From Rhodanobacter sp. T12-5 (GTDB lineage Bacteria; Pseudomonadota; Gammaproteobacteria; Xanthomonadales; Rhodanobacteraceae), in assembly GCF_008329435.1 (NCBI RefSeq), contig NZ_NPKN01000008.1, forward strand, positions 1 to 64,000: 64,000 nucleotides of DNA. Direction: 5' to 3'. A program made the position numbers and the translations under genes. Each line of letters starts with the position of its first letter. Position 1 is the stretch's first letter. Below, piece after piece: positions 50,515 to 59,235 of the stretch. Below the pieces are notes generated by a model, which was given only the letters and a program-made list of their open reading frames with translations, was not told the DNA's origin and did no database searches.

Positions 50515-52325
50515 GGCGTGTCCTCGTCGACCGGAGCGTCGTCGATCGGCGTATCGACAGGCGGCTTGCTGCCAACCAGCCCGTCCGGGCTCTGCAGCGG
50601 ACCGCCGACATACCAGCGGCCGATATTGTCCGGCGGCACGTCGAGCAGGCGCAGCGCACCGTCCATCACCTTGGCGAACACCGGCGCCGACACCATGCCG
50701 CCGTAGTAGCTGCCCTTCTGCGGGTTGTCGATCACCACCACGCCGACCAGGCGCGGATTCGACGCCGGCACGATGCCGGCGAACGCCGCGGTGTAGTTGT
50801 TCTTGGAATAGCTGCCCGCACTCGCCTTGTGCGCGGTGCCGGTCTTGCCGGCCACGCTGTAGTTGGCGATGCGCGCCTGCGGCGCGGTGCTGCCGGGGCC
50901 GGTCACCGTCTCCATCATCTGGATCAGTTCGCGGGACACCTCCGGCGAGATGATCTGCTTGGCCGCGTTGTCGCCGCCCTTGATGAAGGTGGGGCTGTGC
51001 ATCACGCCGCCATCGGCAATGGTGGCGTAGGCATTGGCCAGCTGCAGCACGGTCACGTTGAGACCGTAGCCGTAACCCATGATGGCTTTTTCCAGCGGCC
51101 GCCAGTCGCGTCCGATGCGCAGGTAGCCGGAGGCCTCGCCCGGAAAGCCGCTCTCGGTACTGTTGCCGAAGCCGAATGCGCGGTAGGTGTCGTACATGAA
51201 CGTGGTGTCGAGCTGCATCGCGATGTGCGCTGCGCCGACGTTGCTGGATTTGGTGATGACGCCGGTCGGCGTCAGCAGCCCGTAATTGTGCGTGTCGTGG
51301 ATGTCGTGACCCTGGAAATACCAGTGCCCGCCGGTGGTGTCGATGATCGGGCTGGTCGGAGTGAACTTGCCGCTGGACAGCGCCGCCGCCATCAGGATCG
51401 GCTTGATCGTCGAACCCGGCTCGAGCACGTCGGTCATCGCGCGGTTGCGGCGCTGGCCGGGCTTGCTGCCGCTGAGCGCATTCGGGTTGTAGGTCGGCAG
51501 GTTGACCATCGCCAGCACTTCGCCGGTCTTCGCGTCGAGCACCACCATCGAGCCGGAGTCCGCCTGGAACTTGTCCAGCGTGGCCTTCAATTCGCTGTAG
51601 GCGAGGAACTGGATGCGCCGATCGATGCTAAGCGTGAGGTTCTGCCCCGGCTTCGGCGCGCGCACCTGTTCCACGTCCTCGACCACGTGGCCCATGCGGT
51701 CGCGGATGACCCGCTTGGCGCCCGGCTTGCCGGCCAGCCAGTCGTCATAGGCCAGCTCCAGTCCTTCCTGGCCGCGGTCGTCGATATTGGTGAAACCGAG
51801 CACGTGCGCGGTCACTTCGCCGGACGGGTAGTAGCGCTTGAACTCGCGCTGGCCGTTGATGCCGGGAATGCCCAGGTCCAGCACGGCCTGCGCCGCCGCT
51901 GGCGCCATCTGCCGACGCAGGTAGACGAATTCGCGATCGGAACGCTGCGCCAGCTGATCCTTCAATTCGCCGGGATCCACGCCCAGCGCCTGCGCCAGTT
52001 GAGGGATGCGCTCCTCGTTGTCCAGCACCTCGGACGGATTGGCCCAGATCGACATCATCGGGGTCGACACGGCCAGCGGCTCGCCGTTGCGATCGAAGAT
52101 GGTGCCGCGCGATACCGGGATCGGCATCTCGCGCAGGAAACGCGCGTCGCCCTGGCGCTGGTAGAACTGCTTGCGCACGACCTGCAGGTCGAACGCGCGC
52201 GCGACCAGGCCAAGCGACGCCAGGCCCAGCAGGCCGACCACCACCACCATGCGCCTGCGCGCACTGGGGCCGGCGCTGCGGCGGCGAACGGGCTGTTGCG
52301 GAGTGGTGTGGTTGCGCCAGCTCAT
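50511..52325 (-). CDS. ftsI: Septal transpeptidase FtsI (PBP3)
   Basis: 604 aa class B penicillin-binding protein. One membrane helix near residues 25-45, a pedestal domain, then the transpeptidase domain with the active serine in EPGSTIKP (about residue 305), KSSN (about 360) and KTGT (about 493). Cross-links septal peptidoglycan with FtsW. The C-terminal tail is proline/aspartate-rich. ATG shares one base with the ftsL stop (TGATG). Confidence 0.97.
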   Translation of the reverse strand: MSWRNHTTPQQPVRRRSAGPSARRRMVVVVGLLGLASLGLVARAFDLQVVRKQFYQRQGDARFLREMPIPVSRGTIFDRNGEPLAVSTPMMSIWANPSEVLDNEERIPQLAQALGVDPGELKDQLAQRSDREFVYLRRQMAPAAAQAVLDLGIPGINGQREFKRYYPSGEVTAHVLGFTNIDDRGQEGLELAYDDWLAGKPGAKRVIRDRMGHVVEDVEQVRAPKPGQNLTLSIDRRIQFLAYSELKATLDKFQADSGSMVVLDAKTGEVLAMVNLPTYNPNALSGSKPGQRRNRAMTDVLEPGSTIKPILMAAALSSGKFTPTSPIIDTTGGHWYFQGHDIHDTHNYGLLTPTGVITKSSNVGAAHIAMQLDTTFMYDTYRAFGFGNSTESGFPGEASGYLRIGRDWRPLEKAIMGYGYGLNVTVLQLANAYATIADGGVMHSPTFIKGGDNAAKQIISPEVSRELIQMMETVTGPGSTAPQARIANYSVAGKTGTAHKASAGSYSKNNYTAAFAGIVPASNPRLVGVVVIDNPQKGSYYGGMVSAPVFAKVMDGALRLLDVPPDNIGRWYVGGPLQSPDGLVGSKPPVDTPIDDAPVDEDTP

Positions 52326-52594
52326 CAGCGCAGCAACCGGATGTCTTGCGGCCGCGGGTCGACCATGCCCAGCTTCTGGCGCGCCTCGTCGTCGATGCGA
52401 CGCGGCTCGGCATAAGTGGCCTGTTCCAGTTCGAGCTTGCCGTATTCGATGTTGAGTTCGTCGCGCTGGTTCTGCAACCCGGTGAGGCTGACGAACAGCA
52501 CGCGGCTCTCGTGCCGCGTCCACACCACGCCCAGCGCGCTGGCCAGCACGGCGGCCAACAGCATCAACAGGCACAGGACGCCGATCGCCTTCAT
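52325..52594 (-). CDS. ftsL: Cell division protein FtsL
   Basis: 89 aa: a short N-terminus, one membrane helix ([19 protein letters not shown]) and a periplasmic leucine-zipper-like segment ([20 protein letters not shown]). Part of FtsQLB, which activates FtsWI. ATG 52594 overlaps the rsmH stop by 4 nt. Confidence 0.93.
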   Translation of the reverse strand: MKAIGVLCLLMLLAAVLASALGVVWTRHESRVLFVSLTGLQNQRDELNIEYGKLELEQATYAEPRRIDDEARQKLGMVDPRPQDIRLLR

Positions 52595-53538
52595 GCGTGG
52601 CCCTCCCGCATGTGCTCATGCGCAGGCAATTTCTCCGCCACGCGCAACACCGCCGAACGCGCGCGCGGGTTCGCCGCCAGTTCGGCGGCGCTGGGGAATT
52701 GCGCCTTGCCCACGGCCTTCAATTGCGCCGGCGCGGCCTGCAGCGGCGGCCCGCGCCGGCTGTTCTGCACGCGGCCGGAGTGGTCGCGGATGAACAGCTT
52801 CACCGCGCGATCCTCCAGCGAGTGGAAGCTGATCACCGACAGCCGGCCACCGGGCTTGAGCCGTTCCAGCGCCGCGTTCAATCCCTGCTGCAAGGCATCC
52901 AGTTCGCCGTTCACGCGAATGCGCAGCGCCTGGAAGCTGCGCGTGGCCGGATGCTTGCCCGGTTCGCGCCGGCCGACCACGCGCTCGATCAGCGCGGCCA
53001 GTTGGCCGGTGCGGATGAACGGGGTCGCTTCGCGGTCGGCCACGATCGCGCGTGCGATGCGACGGCCATGGCGCTCTTCGCCGAAATTCCACAGCACTTC
53101 GGTGATCTCGCGCTCGCTGGCATGCGCCAGGAAATCCGCCGCGCTCTCGCCCTGGCTGGTATCCATGCGCATGTCCAGCGGCGCATCGGCCATGAAGCTG
53201 AAGCCGCGCGCGGCCTCGTCCAGCTGCGGCGAGGACACGCCCAGGTCGAGCAGCACGCCGTCGAGGCCTGCCGCGGTTTCGTCCCATTCGGCCAGACTGG
53301 AGAAATTCGCGTGCCGGATCGACACGCGCGGATCGCCGGCAAACTCGGACTGCGCCGCGGCGATCGCGGTCGGGTCGCGATCCATCAGCAGCAGTCGGCC
53401 GTCGGGGCCCAGGCGCGACAATATGGCGCGAGCGTGACCGCCGCGACCGAACGTCCCATCGAGATAGCGCCCGCCAGACTGCACTGACAGACCCTCCACC
53501 GCCTCACCCAGCATCACCGGGATATGCCGCAATTGCAC
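52591..53538 (-). CDS. rsmH: 16S rRNA C1402 N4-methyltransferase RsmH (MraW)
   Basis: 315 aa from GTG 53538 ([16 protein letters not shown]), with GGGAG 10 nt upstream and an N-terminus of family length. A TTG at 53565 in frame is the alternative and would give 324 aa. SAM-binding region [28 protein letters not shown] near the end. Pairs with RsmI, which methylates the 2'-hydroxyl of the same nucleotide. Confidence 0.92.
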   Translation of the reverse strand: MQLRHIPVMLGEAVEGLSVQSGGRYLDGTFGRGGHARAILSRLGPDGRLLLMDRDPTAIAAAQSEFAGDPRVSIRHANFSSLAEWDETAAGLDGVLLDLGVSSPQLDEAARGFSFMADAPLDMRMDTSQGESAADFLAHASEREITEVLWNFGEERHGRRIARAIVADREATPFIRTGQLAALIERVVGRREPGKHPATRSFQALRIRVNGELDALQQGLNAALERLKPGGRLSVISFHSLEDRAVKLFIRDHSGRVQNSRRGPPLQAAPAQLKAVGKAQFPSAAELAANPRARSAVLRVAEKLPAHEHMREGHA

Positions 53539-53592
53539 TTCAGCTGCACTCCCGTCCCGTCCCAAGTGATTTCCGCTGCGCCGCCGTGCCTG

Positions 53593-54039
53593 TTACAGGC
53601 GCAGGCCTGCCATGTCGTCAGTGATGTCGCCTTCGCCGATGCTTTGGCGGATCTTGGCCAGGTGGGCCTGTTCGCTCCACAGCTCGAACTTGTTGCCCAT
53701 GCCCAGCAATACCGCCTTCTTCTCTATCCCCGCCGCCGCACGCTGGCTGGCCGGCAGCAGGATCCGCGCCGCGCCATCGGGCTCGACCACGGCTGCGGCG
53801 CCGACCAGCTTCATCTGCATGTCGCGATGCGCCGCCTTGACCTTGGGCAATGCATTCACCTGATCGCGCACCTGCTCCCACTCCGCGTGCGGGAACAGCC
53901 ACAGGCAGCCCGGCTCGAACGGGTTGTAGGTAATCACCAGACGATTGGCGCATTCGCCCGCCACCAACTCGCGATACGCGGTCGGAATGGCCAGGCGGCC
54001 CTTGTCGTCTACAGTGATGGCGGTTTCGCCCTGGAACAC
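53593..54039 (-). CDS. mraZ: Transcriptional regulator MraZ
   Basis: 148 aa from GTG 54039, chosen because family members begin at [18 protein letters not shown] and GGAG lies 9 nt upstream; an in-frame ATG at 54111 falls inside the promoter. Two AbrB-like SpoVT domains (about 1-50 and 75-120). MraZ represses its own operon by binding repeated boxes, seen here at 54045-54084. First gene of the dcw cluster. Confidence 0.94.
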   Translation of the reverse strand: MFQGETAITVDDKGRLAIPTAYRELVAGECANRLVITYNPFEPGCLWLFPHAEWEQVRDQVNALPKVKAAHRDMQMKLVGAAAVVEPDGAARILLPASQRAAAGIEKKAVLLGMGNKFELWSEQAHLAKIRQSIGEGDITDDMAGLRL

Positions 54040-54044
54040 GTCAG

Positions 54045-54084
54045 CTGACTCCACTAAAACCCACGATTTCACACTGGAACCCAC
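54045..54084 (-). promoter_or_regulatory. MraZ boxes
   Basis: On the minus strand four units follow one another at exactly 10-bp steps: GTGGGTTCCA (54084-54075), GTGTGAAATC, GTGGGTTTTA and GTGGAGTCAG. Direct TGGG-type repeats with 10-bp period upstream of mraZ are the known MraZ target. They cover the transcript start and leader, fitting autorepression. Confidence 0.8.
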
Positions 54085-54111
54085 GATAATCTCGCCCCAT
54101 GAGACTGTCAA
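54083..54111 (-). promoter_or_regulatory. mraZ (dcw) promoter
   Basis: Perfect -35 TTGACA (54111-54106), 17-bp spacer, -10 TATCGT (54088-54083), minus strand. The transcript would start near 54076, inside the MraZ boxes, about 37 nt before the mraZ start codon. This is probably the main promoter of the whole division cluster. Confidence 0.75.
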
Positions 54112-54305
54112 GGGAAATTCGCTTGTGAATCAAGGAGTAAAGGCAGAATGCTGACCATACGTGCAGCATATTCTCAGGAACACCAGCAAGGTGTTTGAAT
54201 GCATGGAATTTTTTATATCGAGCTTTGCAATCATCCAGGCCATAACCGGCCGGAAACTGCGCTCTATCGCGCTCCGCGGATGAATCGCCGTTCACACAGA
54301 TGCCT

Positions 54306-54343
54306 CCTGTTACCCGCGCGATCGGTGTCGCGCGGGTGACAGG
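54306..54343 (-). terminator. Strong hairpin between rnpB and mraZ
   Basis: CCTGTTACCCGCGCGA and TCGCGCGGGTGACAGG pair almost perfectly with a 6-nt loop, 15 nt past the 3' end of rnpB. No T-run follows, so it may be a factor-dependent end or a processing stop. The rest of 54112-54300 shows no gene. Confidence 0.5.
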
Positions 54344-54357
54344 GGCGTGAAAGAGGT

Positions 54358-54731
<374 letters not shown>

Positions 54732-54738
54732 ACGAGCA

Positions 54739-54744
54739 AGAATA
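54739..54744 (-). promoter_or_regulatory. -10 element of rnpB promoter
   Basis: TATTCT on the minus strand, 7 nt before the mature 5' end of rnpB. The base just upstream is the end of palindromic copy B (CACTCACTCCTG), so the -35 region lies within that repeat, where the hexamer at the right spacing reads TCACTC. Confidence 0.55.
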
Positions 54745-54833
54745 CAGGAGTGAGTGGAGAGGAGTGAGAAACGAGAGAAAAGCCGCCGCGCGCCTGGCTC
54801 TCTCTTTTCTCACTCCGCTTCACTCACTTCTCG
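54745..54833 (-). repeat. Dispersed palindromic element, copy B
   Basis: On the minus strand it opens CGAGAAGTGAGTGAAGCGG, has an inner stem GAGAAAAGAGAGAG...CTCTCGTTTCTC, and ends CACTCACTCCTG, matching copy A at 32384-32467. It includes the last codons and stop of rsmI (GAG AAG TGA) and reaches the -10 hexamer of rnpB. Confidence 0.7.
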
Positions 54834-55657
54834 TAAAGTGCCTTGCGCGGCGCTCCACTGATCGCCGCCGCCAGCTTCGCCGCCTTCGCCGGCGGCAGCT
54901 CCTCGCGCAGAATGGCGAAGATGCGCTGGCCCTCGGCGAGCTTCGCATCGACTTCCTCGCCGCGACCCGCGACCAGGATCACATGTTCGCCGCGTTGCTG
55001 ATCGGGATCGCTGACGACCCGCGCCGCCAGTTCCGCCAGCGGCTCGCCCAGCACGGTCTCGAACATCTTGGTCAATTCGCGCGCCAGCACCGCCTCGCGC
55101 TCGGCACCGAATACATCGCGCATGTCGGCCAGGCTCTCGGCGACCCGATGCGACGACTCGTAGAAGATGAGCGTGCGCGCATCGCCGGCCAGCTCCTGCA
55201 ATCGGCTGCGCCGCGCCGCCGCCTTCGGCGGCAGGAAGCCCTCGAACACGAAACGGTCGCTGGGCAGCCCCGCCACCGACAACGCGGCGATCGCCGCGCA
55301 CGCGCCCGGCACCGGAATGCAGCGAATGCCGGCCGCACGCGCGGCGCGCACCAGGCGAAAACCGGGGTCGCTGATCAGCGGCGTGCCGGCATCGGAGATC
55401 AGCGCCACCGAATCGCCCGCCACCATCCGTCGCACGATCGGATCCACCGCGTCGCGTTCGTTGTGGTCGTGCAATGCGATCAGCGGCGTGTCGATGTTGT
55501 GATGAACCAGCAAGGGTCGGCTATGCCGGGTGTCCTCCGCGGCGATCACCGCCACCGCGCGCAAGGTCTCGATCGCACGGACGGACAGATCATCGCGATG
55601 ACCGATCGGGGTGGCCACTACCCACAGGCAGCCTGACTGAATTGAGAGCCTGTTCAT
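54824..55657 (-). CDS. rsmI: 16S rRNA C1402 2'-O-methyltransferase RsmI
   Basis: 277 aa from ATG 55657 (MNRLSIQSGCLWVVATPIGH). Tetrapyrrole-methylase-like fold: VVATPIGHRDDLSVRAIETL, AEDTRHSRPLL, SDAGTPLISDPGFRLV, VPGACAAIAALSVAGLPSDR. It methylates C1402 with RsmH. The ribosome-binding site, start codon and first four codons lie in the left terminal repeat of the element at 55645-55927. A TTG at 55666 is an alternative start, also inside the element. The stop lies in palindromic copy B. Confidence 0.94.
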   Translation of the reverse strand: MNRLSIQSGCLWVVATPIGHRDDLSVRAIETLRAVAVIAAEDTRHSRPLLVHHNIDTPLIALHDHNERDAVDPIVRRMVAGDSVALISDAGTPLISDPGFRLVRAARAAGIRCIPVPGACAAIAALSVAGLPSDRFVFEGFLPPKAAARRSRLQELAGDARTLIFYESSHRVAESLADMRDVFGAEREAVLARELTKMFETVLGEPLAELAARVVSDPDQQRGEHVILVAGRGEEVDAKLAEGQRIFAILREELPPAKAAKLAAAISGAPRKALYEK

Positions 55658-55927
55658 GATCTCCAAGTACCCCGCGTTGTCATCGAGTGGCCGTCAGGTG
55701 GTAGTGCGTGGCGCAGCGCCTGACTGGCGGTCAGGTCAAGCCACGCGCTGCCGCATGGCGGCCACTGGATGGCAACCCCAGCACCTATTAATGCCGGGGC
55801 CGGGTCTGTTTGCCCACAGGCTGGCGTCATCACTCGGTCGTGGACGGACGTCCACTCCCTCGCTCTTCCTTGGCCTGCACGCAAACAGCTCCCGGCGCGG
55901 GGCACTTGGAGATCATGAACAGGCTCT
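55645..55927. mobile_element. 283-bp element with 32-bp terminal inverted repeats (MITE-like)
   Basis: The ends 55645-55676 and 55896-55927 are inverted copies (31 of 32 match): AGAGCCTGTTCATGATCTCC then AAGT[A/G]CCCCGCG, around a 219-bp core with no credible gene. The core itself has nested dyads (AGTGGCCG with CGGCCACT; GTGGACGTCCAC-like). Size and repeats fit a miniature inverted-repeat element; no clear target duplication is seen (TGA on the left, TAA on the right). Each end carries GGAG-ATC-ATG reading outward. Confidence 0.65.
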
Positions 55928-56015
55928 AATGACATCGAGAACTCCTGCGCCGTAAGCCGGCAAGTCGATCGGCTATGATCGCGCATTGACGACCATGACG
56001 AACAAGGGATCTCCC

Positions 56016-57971
56016 ATGCGCCTCATGCGCCTTTCGCGCACCGCCGCGACCGCACTGCTGTTGTCCTTGGTGCTGGCCGCATGCGCGCCGATGAACGTGC
56101 AGCGCTCGCCGGCCGAGCTCGCCGCCGTCCAGAGCGCGCAGACGCTCGCCCGCCAAGGCCAGTTCGACCAGGCCGCACAGGCTTACCTCGACCTGGCCGG
56201 GCAGTACCGCGGCCACGCCGATTCCTATCGGCTGGCGGCGGCGGAAGCATGGCGCCAGGAAGGCCAGATCGAACGCGCCGCGCCGACCCTCGCCGACATC
56301 AAGCGCGAACGCCTGAGCGGCGACGAGCCGCTGCGCTTCGACCTGCTGCGCGCGGAGATGGCGCTCGCCCAGCACGACAACGCGACCGCGCTGCGACTCA
56401 CCACGCAACCGAACGTCACGGTGCCCGCCGCGTTGCAGCTGCGCCTGCTGGAACTGCGCGCGCGCGCGATGCTGGCCAGCGGCGACACGTGGGGCGCCGC
56501 CCGCACCCGCGTGCAGATGGACGATCAACTGAGCGGCTTCGACCACGCCCAGAACCGCCAGCAGATCCTCGATCTGCTGACCAAGCTCGGCGTCGCTCCC
56601 TTGCGCAATCGCGCCGCCGCGATGAAACCGGGCGACCGCATGCTGCCGTGGGTCAACGAGGCATTGAGCCAACTTGGCGTCACCGTGGCGCAGCCGCCAC
56701 CGGAGCTGCAGCAAGCCGTCGGCACCCTGTTGCCCGGCGCCGACGCCAACGTGCGCGAGGGCTACAAGGTACCCGCGCAGGTCGCGCTGCTGCTGCCCGG
56801 CGACGGCAATTACGCGGCCGCCAGCACCTCGATCCGCGAAGGCTTCTTCGCCGCCTACATCGACGCCGGACGCAACCACGCGCCGCGTCCGTCGGTACGC
56901 GTGTACGACAGCCACGGCACGCCCGACGGCGCCGTGCAGGCCTACCAGCAGGCGGTCAGCGATGGCGCCAAACTGGTGGTCGGCCCGTTGACGCGCACGG
57001 AAGTCTCCGCCGTCTTCGGCCTGGCGCAACTGCCGGTGCCGGTGCTGGCGCTGAACCACCCCGACGACCGGCAACTGCCCGCCGGCGACGCCAGCGAGTT
57101 CGGCCTGCTGCCGGAGACCGAAGGCGCCCAGGCCGCCGATCACATGATCGAACGCGGCGCACGCAAGGCCTACGTGGTGATCTCGGACGACGACTTCGCG
57201 CAGCGCGCGGCGAAAGCGTTCAAGGCCGAACTGGCCGCTCGCGGCGGCGAGCTTGCCGGCATGGTCACCCTGCCGACCGGCGCGAGCAATTACGCCGACG
57301 CGATCGCCGCACTGCACGCGCCCGTCGCCGCGACGATCACCGCCACGCCGTCCGACACCAGCCCGGCCGACGCCAGCACCAGTCCTTCCGGCGCCACCGC
57401 CAGCCCCGTCGCCAGCGACGGCAGCGGCATCTTCATCAGCATGCGTGCGCCGCAGGCGCGGCTGCTGCTGCCGCAACTGCGCATCGCGCGCGTCAACCTG
57501 CCGGTATTCGCCACCTCGCATGCCTATGAAGGCAGCGACGACGTCGCCGCCAACAGCGACCTCAACGGCCTGGAGTTCTGCGACGCGCCGTGGCTGTTCG
57601 ACGCCCAGCCCGGCCTGCCCAACCACGACGACATCGCCGCCCAGCTGCCCGCCGCCCGCGGCGGCGGCGCGCGACTGTTCGCGTTCGGCATGGACGCATG
57701 GAACCTGGTGCCCTACCTCGACTGGCTGCGCGCCCACCCGGGCAGCTACATGCCCGGCGCCAGCGGCCAGCTCGCCGCCGACCAGTTCGGCCGCGTGCGC
57801 CGCGTGCTGATCTGGGCGCAATTCCAGAACGGCCTGGCCCGCCCCCTGGGCGGCAGCCTGCAGATGGACGACATGCCCTCCACCGCACCGCCCGCCAGTA
57901 TGCCGGCACCGGCCAGCCCGTCGTCGTCGAGCGGCGGCTTCGAGCCGATCACCCAGCCCATCACAGGCTGA
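56016..57971 (+). CDS. lpoA: Penicillin-binding protein activator lipoprotein LpoA
   Basis: 651 aa from ATG 56016, preceded by AAGGGA. Lipoprotein signal peptide with lipobox LAAC (LLLSLVLAACAPM). N-terminal helical TPR-like domain (about 30-240) and C-terminal periplasmic-binding-protein-like domain (about 255-630), broken by a low-complexity Ser/Thr/Pro/Ala insertion near 440-470. Outer-membrane LpoA activates PBP1A. The stop shares a base with yraN (TGATG). Divergent from rsmI, as is common. Confidence 0.93.
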   Translation: MRLMRLSRTAATALLLSLVLAACAPMNVQRSPAELAAVQSAQTLARQGQFDQAAQAYLDLAGQYRGHADSYRLAAAEAWRQEGQIERAAPTLADIKRERLSGDEPLRFDLLRAEMALAQHDNATALRLTTQPNVTVPAALQLRLLELRARAMLASGDTWGAARTRVQMDDQLSGFDHAQNRQQILDLLTKLGVAPLRNRAAAMKPGDRMLPWVNEALSQLGVTVAQPPPELQQAVGTLLPGADANVREGYKVPAQVALLLPGDGNYAAASTSIREGFFAAYIDAGRNHAPRPSVRVYDSHGTPDGAVQAYQQAVSDGAKLVVGPLTRTEVSAVFGLAQLPVPVLALNHPDDRQLPAGDASEFGLLPETEGAQAADHMIERGARKAYVVISDDDFAQRAAKAFKAELAARGGELAGMVTLPTGASNYADAIAALHAPVAATITATPSDTSPADASTSPSGATASPVASDGSGIFISMRAPQARLLLPQLRIARVNLPVFATSHAYEGSDDVAANSDLNGLEFCDAPWLFDAQPGLPNHDDIAAQLPAARGGGARLFAFGMDAWNLVPYLDWLRAHPGSYMPGASGQLAADQFGRVRRVLIWAQFQNGLARPLGGSLQMDDMPSTAPPASMPAPASPSSSSGGFEPITQPITG

Positions 57972-58327
57972 TGCGCGCCGCCGGCAACGAGTTCGAGCAG
58001 CGCGCCTGCATCGAACTCGAACGCGCCGGCCTCACACTGCTCGCGCGCAACTACACCACCCGCCACGGCGAACTGGACCTGGTGATGCGCGACGGCGACA
58101 CCGTCGTCTTCATCGAGGTGCGCTACCGCAAAAGCGCCAGCCACGGCGACGCCGCCACCTCCGTCACCACCAGCAAACAGGGCAAGCTGATCCTCGCTGC
58201 GCAACACTGGCTGGCCGCGCATCCGCAACACGCGCGAGGCGCTTGTCGTTTTGATGTGGTGAGTTATGACGGGCCGGCGGAGGCTGTTCGCCGTGAATGG
58301 TTGCGTGGGGCGTTTGAGGCGGAGTAA
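57971..58327 (+). CDS. yraN: UPF0102 (YraN) endonuclease-like protein
   Basis: 118 aa from ATG 57971. Endonuclease-like fold of UPF0102: GNEFEQRACIELERAG, then GELDLVMRDGDTVVFIEVRY with the E..D...ExR pattern of the PD-(D/E)xK type. Cellular role not established. Coupled to lpoA. It is the last core-genome gene before the accessory segment. Confidence 0.93.
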   Translation: MRAAGNEFEQRACIELERAGLTLLARNYTTRHGELDLVMRDGDTVVFIEVRYRKSASHGDAATSVTTSKQGKLILAAQHWLAAHPQHARGACRFDVVSYDGPAEAVRREWLRGAFEAE

Positions 58328-58365
58328 TTAACCTACTGACACCCGGAGCCGTCCGCTATCGGCCA

Positions 58366-58435
58366 GGAACTAACGTTCAACGCTGGAGTTGAGCGGCGGC
58401 GGCGCCGTCCGCCTCGAACCAATTGTTAGCCAGCA
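58366..58435 (-). other. attC-like recombination site 1
   Basis: Minus strand: starts right at the stop of the DUF2971 gene with GGCTAACAATTGGTTCGAGG, an imperfect palindromic core rich in GCGGAC/GCCGC, then GCTCAACTCCAGCGTTGAAC and GTTAGTTCC. The paired CTAAC/GTTAG ends with an imperfect dyad are the attC (59-base element) pattern of gene cassettes. It shares GCTCAACTCCA-CGTT with site 3. Confidence 0.7.
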
Positions 58436-59164
58436 TCACGTGTACCTCGGGACACCAAGCATGCTTGAAACGCGAATTCGCTCGCCTAGGCCAGCCTGCT
58501 CCGCAGCCCGCCTTATGACCTCAATCGACGGCGGATCAAGAGAGGGCCCAAGAAATATGCGATCCACGAGCACGTCAAGACTGAAAGGAACCCTGATTCC
58601 TTGCTCTGGGACAGACACGCCGAACTCTTCAGCGAAGCTAAGCGATATGCCGAGACGGAACTCGCGCTCCCAGGAGAATGCCATGTGCTTGTGCCAAAAC
58701 CTCGCTAGTGAGTTGACTCGAAGCCTCTCTTTAAGCAGATCAACATACGTTACGTTGCCGCCCCACAAATCTTCGCCCTTATGTTGTGGCTCCAAACGGA
58801 AAGTTGCTGCCGCTTCTGACAGACGCCCCGGAGTTGTGCGAATCGCAACTCCCTTCCAAGCACCAGCGTAAAGTTGCCACATTGCATCGCTTTCGTATGA
58901 CGAACGATGCCAACAACTTATCTTTGTTAGCCGCCGAAGCTCCTCAAATGCACGCTCACCAAGTTCACCGTCGAGCGGGTAGCGAGGATCGATATAGGCC
59001 CCCGGCGGTAGTATGGCGGTTGCGCCCTCGAATCGGTCTGGAAACTGACGGGCAGCAGCAAAGTAGAGCTCAGCTGTCTGCATAAGGTCGACGAATCGCT
59101 CCGTCTTGAAGTATCGCCACAGATGCTCGTCTTGATCGATTGCTTCATCGGTTGCGTTGCGCAA
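58436..59164 (-). CDS. DUF2971 protein in integron-like cassette
   Basis: 242 aa. Start is TTG 59164, well supported by GAGGTGA 5 nt upstream. The N-terminal pattern LWRYFKTERFVDLMQTAELY then FAAARQFPDRFEGA is the DUF2971 signature; SCWHRSSYESDAMWQLYAGA and GVAIRTT follow. Function unknown; DUF2971 genes are often found in mobile and defence-rich regions. Lower GC than the core genes and flanked by attC-like sites on both sides, so it is the third cassette in the array. Confidence 0.75.
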   Translation of the reverse strand: MRNATDEAIDQDEHLWRYFKTERFVDLMQTAELYFAAARQFPDRFEGATAILPPGAYIDPRYPLDGELGERAFEELRRLTKISCWHRSSYESDAMWQLYAGAWKGVAIRTTPGRLSEAAATFRLEPQHKGEDLWGGNVTYVDLLKERLRVNSLARFWHKHMAFSWEREFRLGISLSFAEEFGVSVPEQGIRVPFSLDVLVDRIFLGPSLDPPSIEVIRRAAEQAGLGERIRVSSMLGVPRYT

Positions 59165-59177
59165 AAATCACCTCTGC

Positions 59178-59235
59178 TGGATAACACCTGAATTATTCCG
59201 AGCCCGAAGCGGCTTCGGCTAATGAACGTTAGCCC
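59178..59235 (-). other. attC-like recombination site 2
   Basis: Minus strand: immediately after the stop of the 486-aa gene comes GGGCTAACGTTCATTAGCC, a hairpin GAAGCCGCTTC, GGGCTCGGAATAATTCAGG and GTTATCC. GTTCATTAGCC pairs imperfectly with the far side, as attC sites do. 58 bp, typical length. Confidence 0.75.

Noticed and set aside
54041..54295. Minus-strand frame across the mraZ promoter
   Set aside because: It covers a clear promoter and MraZ boxes and has no protein-like features.
54748..54833. Reading copy B simply as a terminator for rsmI
   Set aside because: No T-run follows the stem on the minus strand, and the match to copy A at 32384 shows it is a dispersed element.
55654..55986. 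110-codon minus-strand frame through the inverted-repeat element
   Set aside because: Spans both terminal repeats and the whole core; no motifs. More likely non-coding element sequence.
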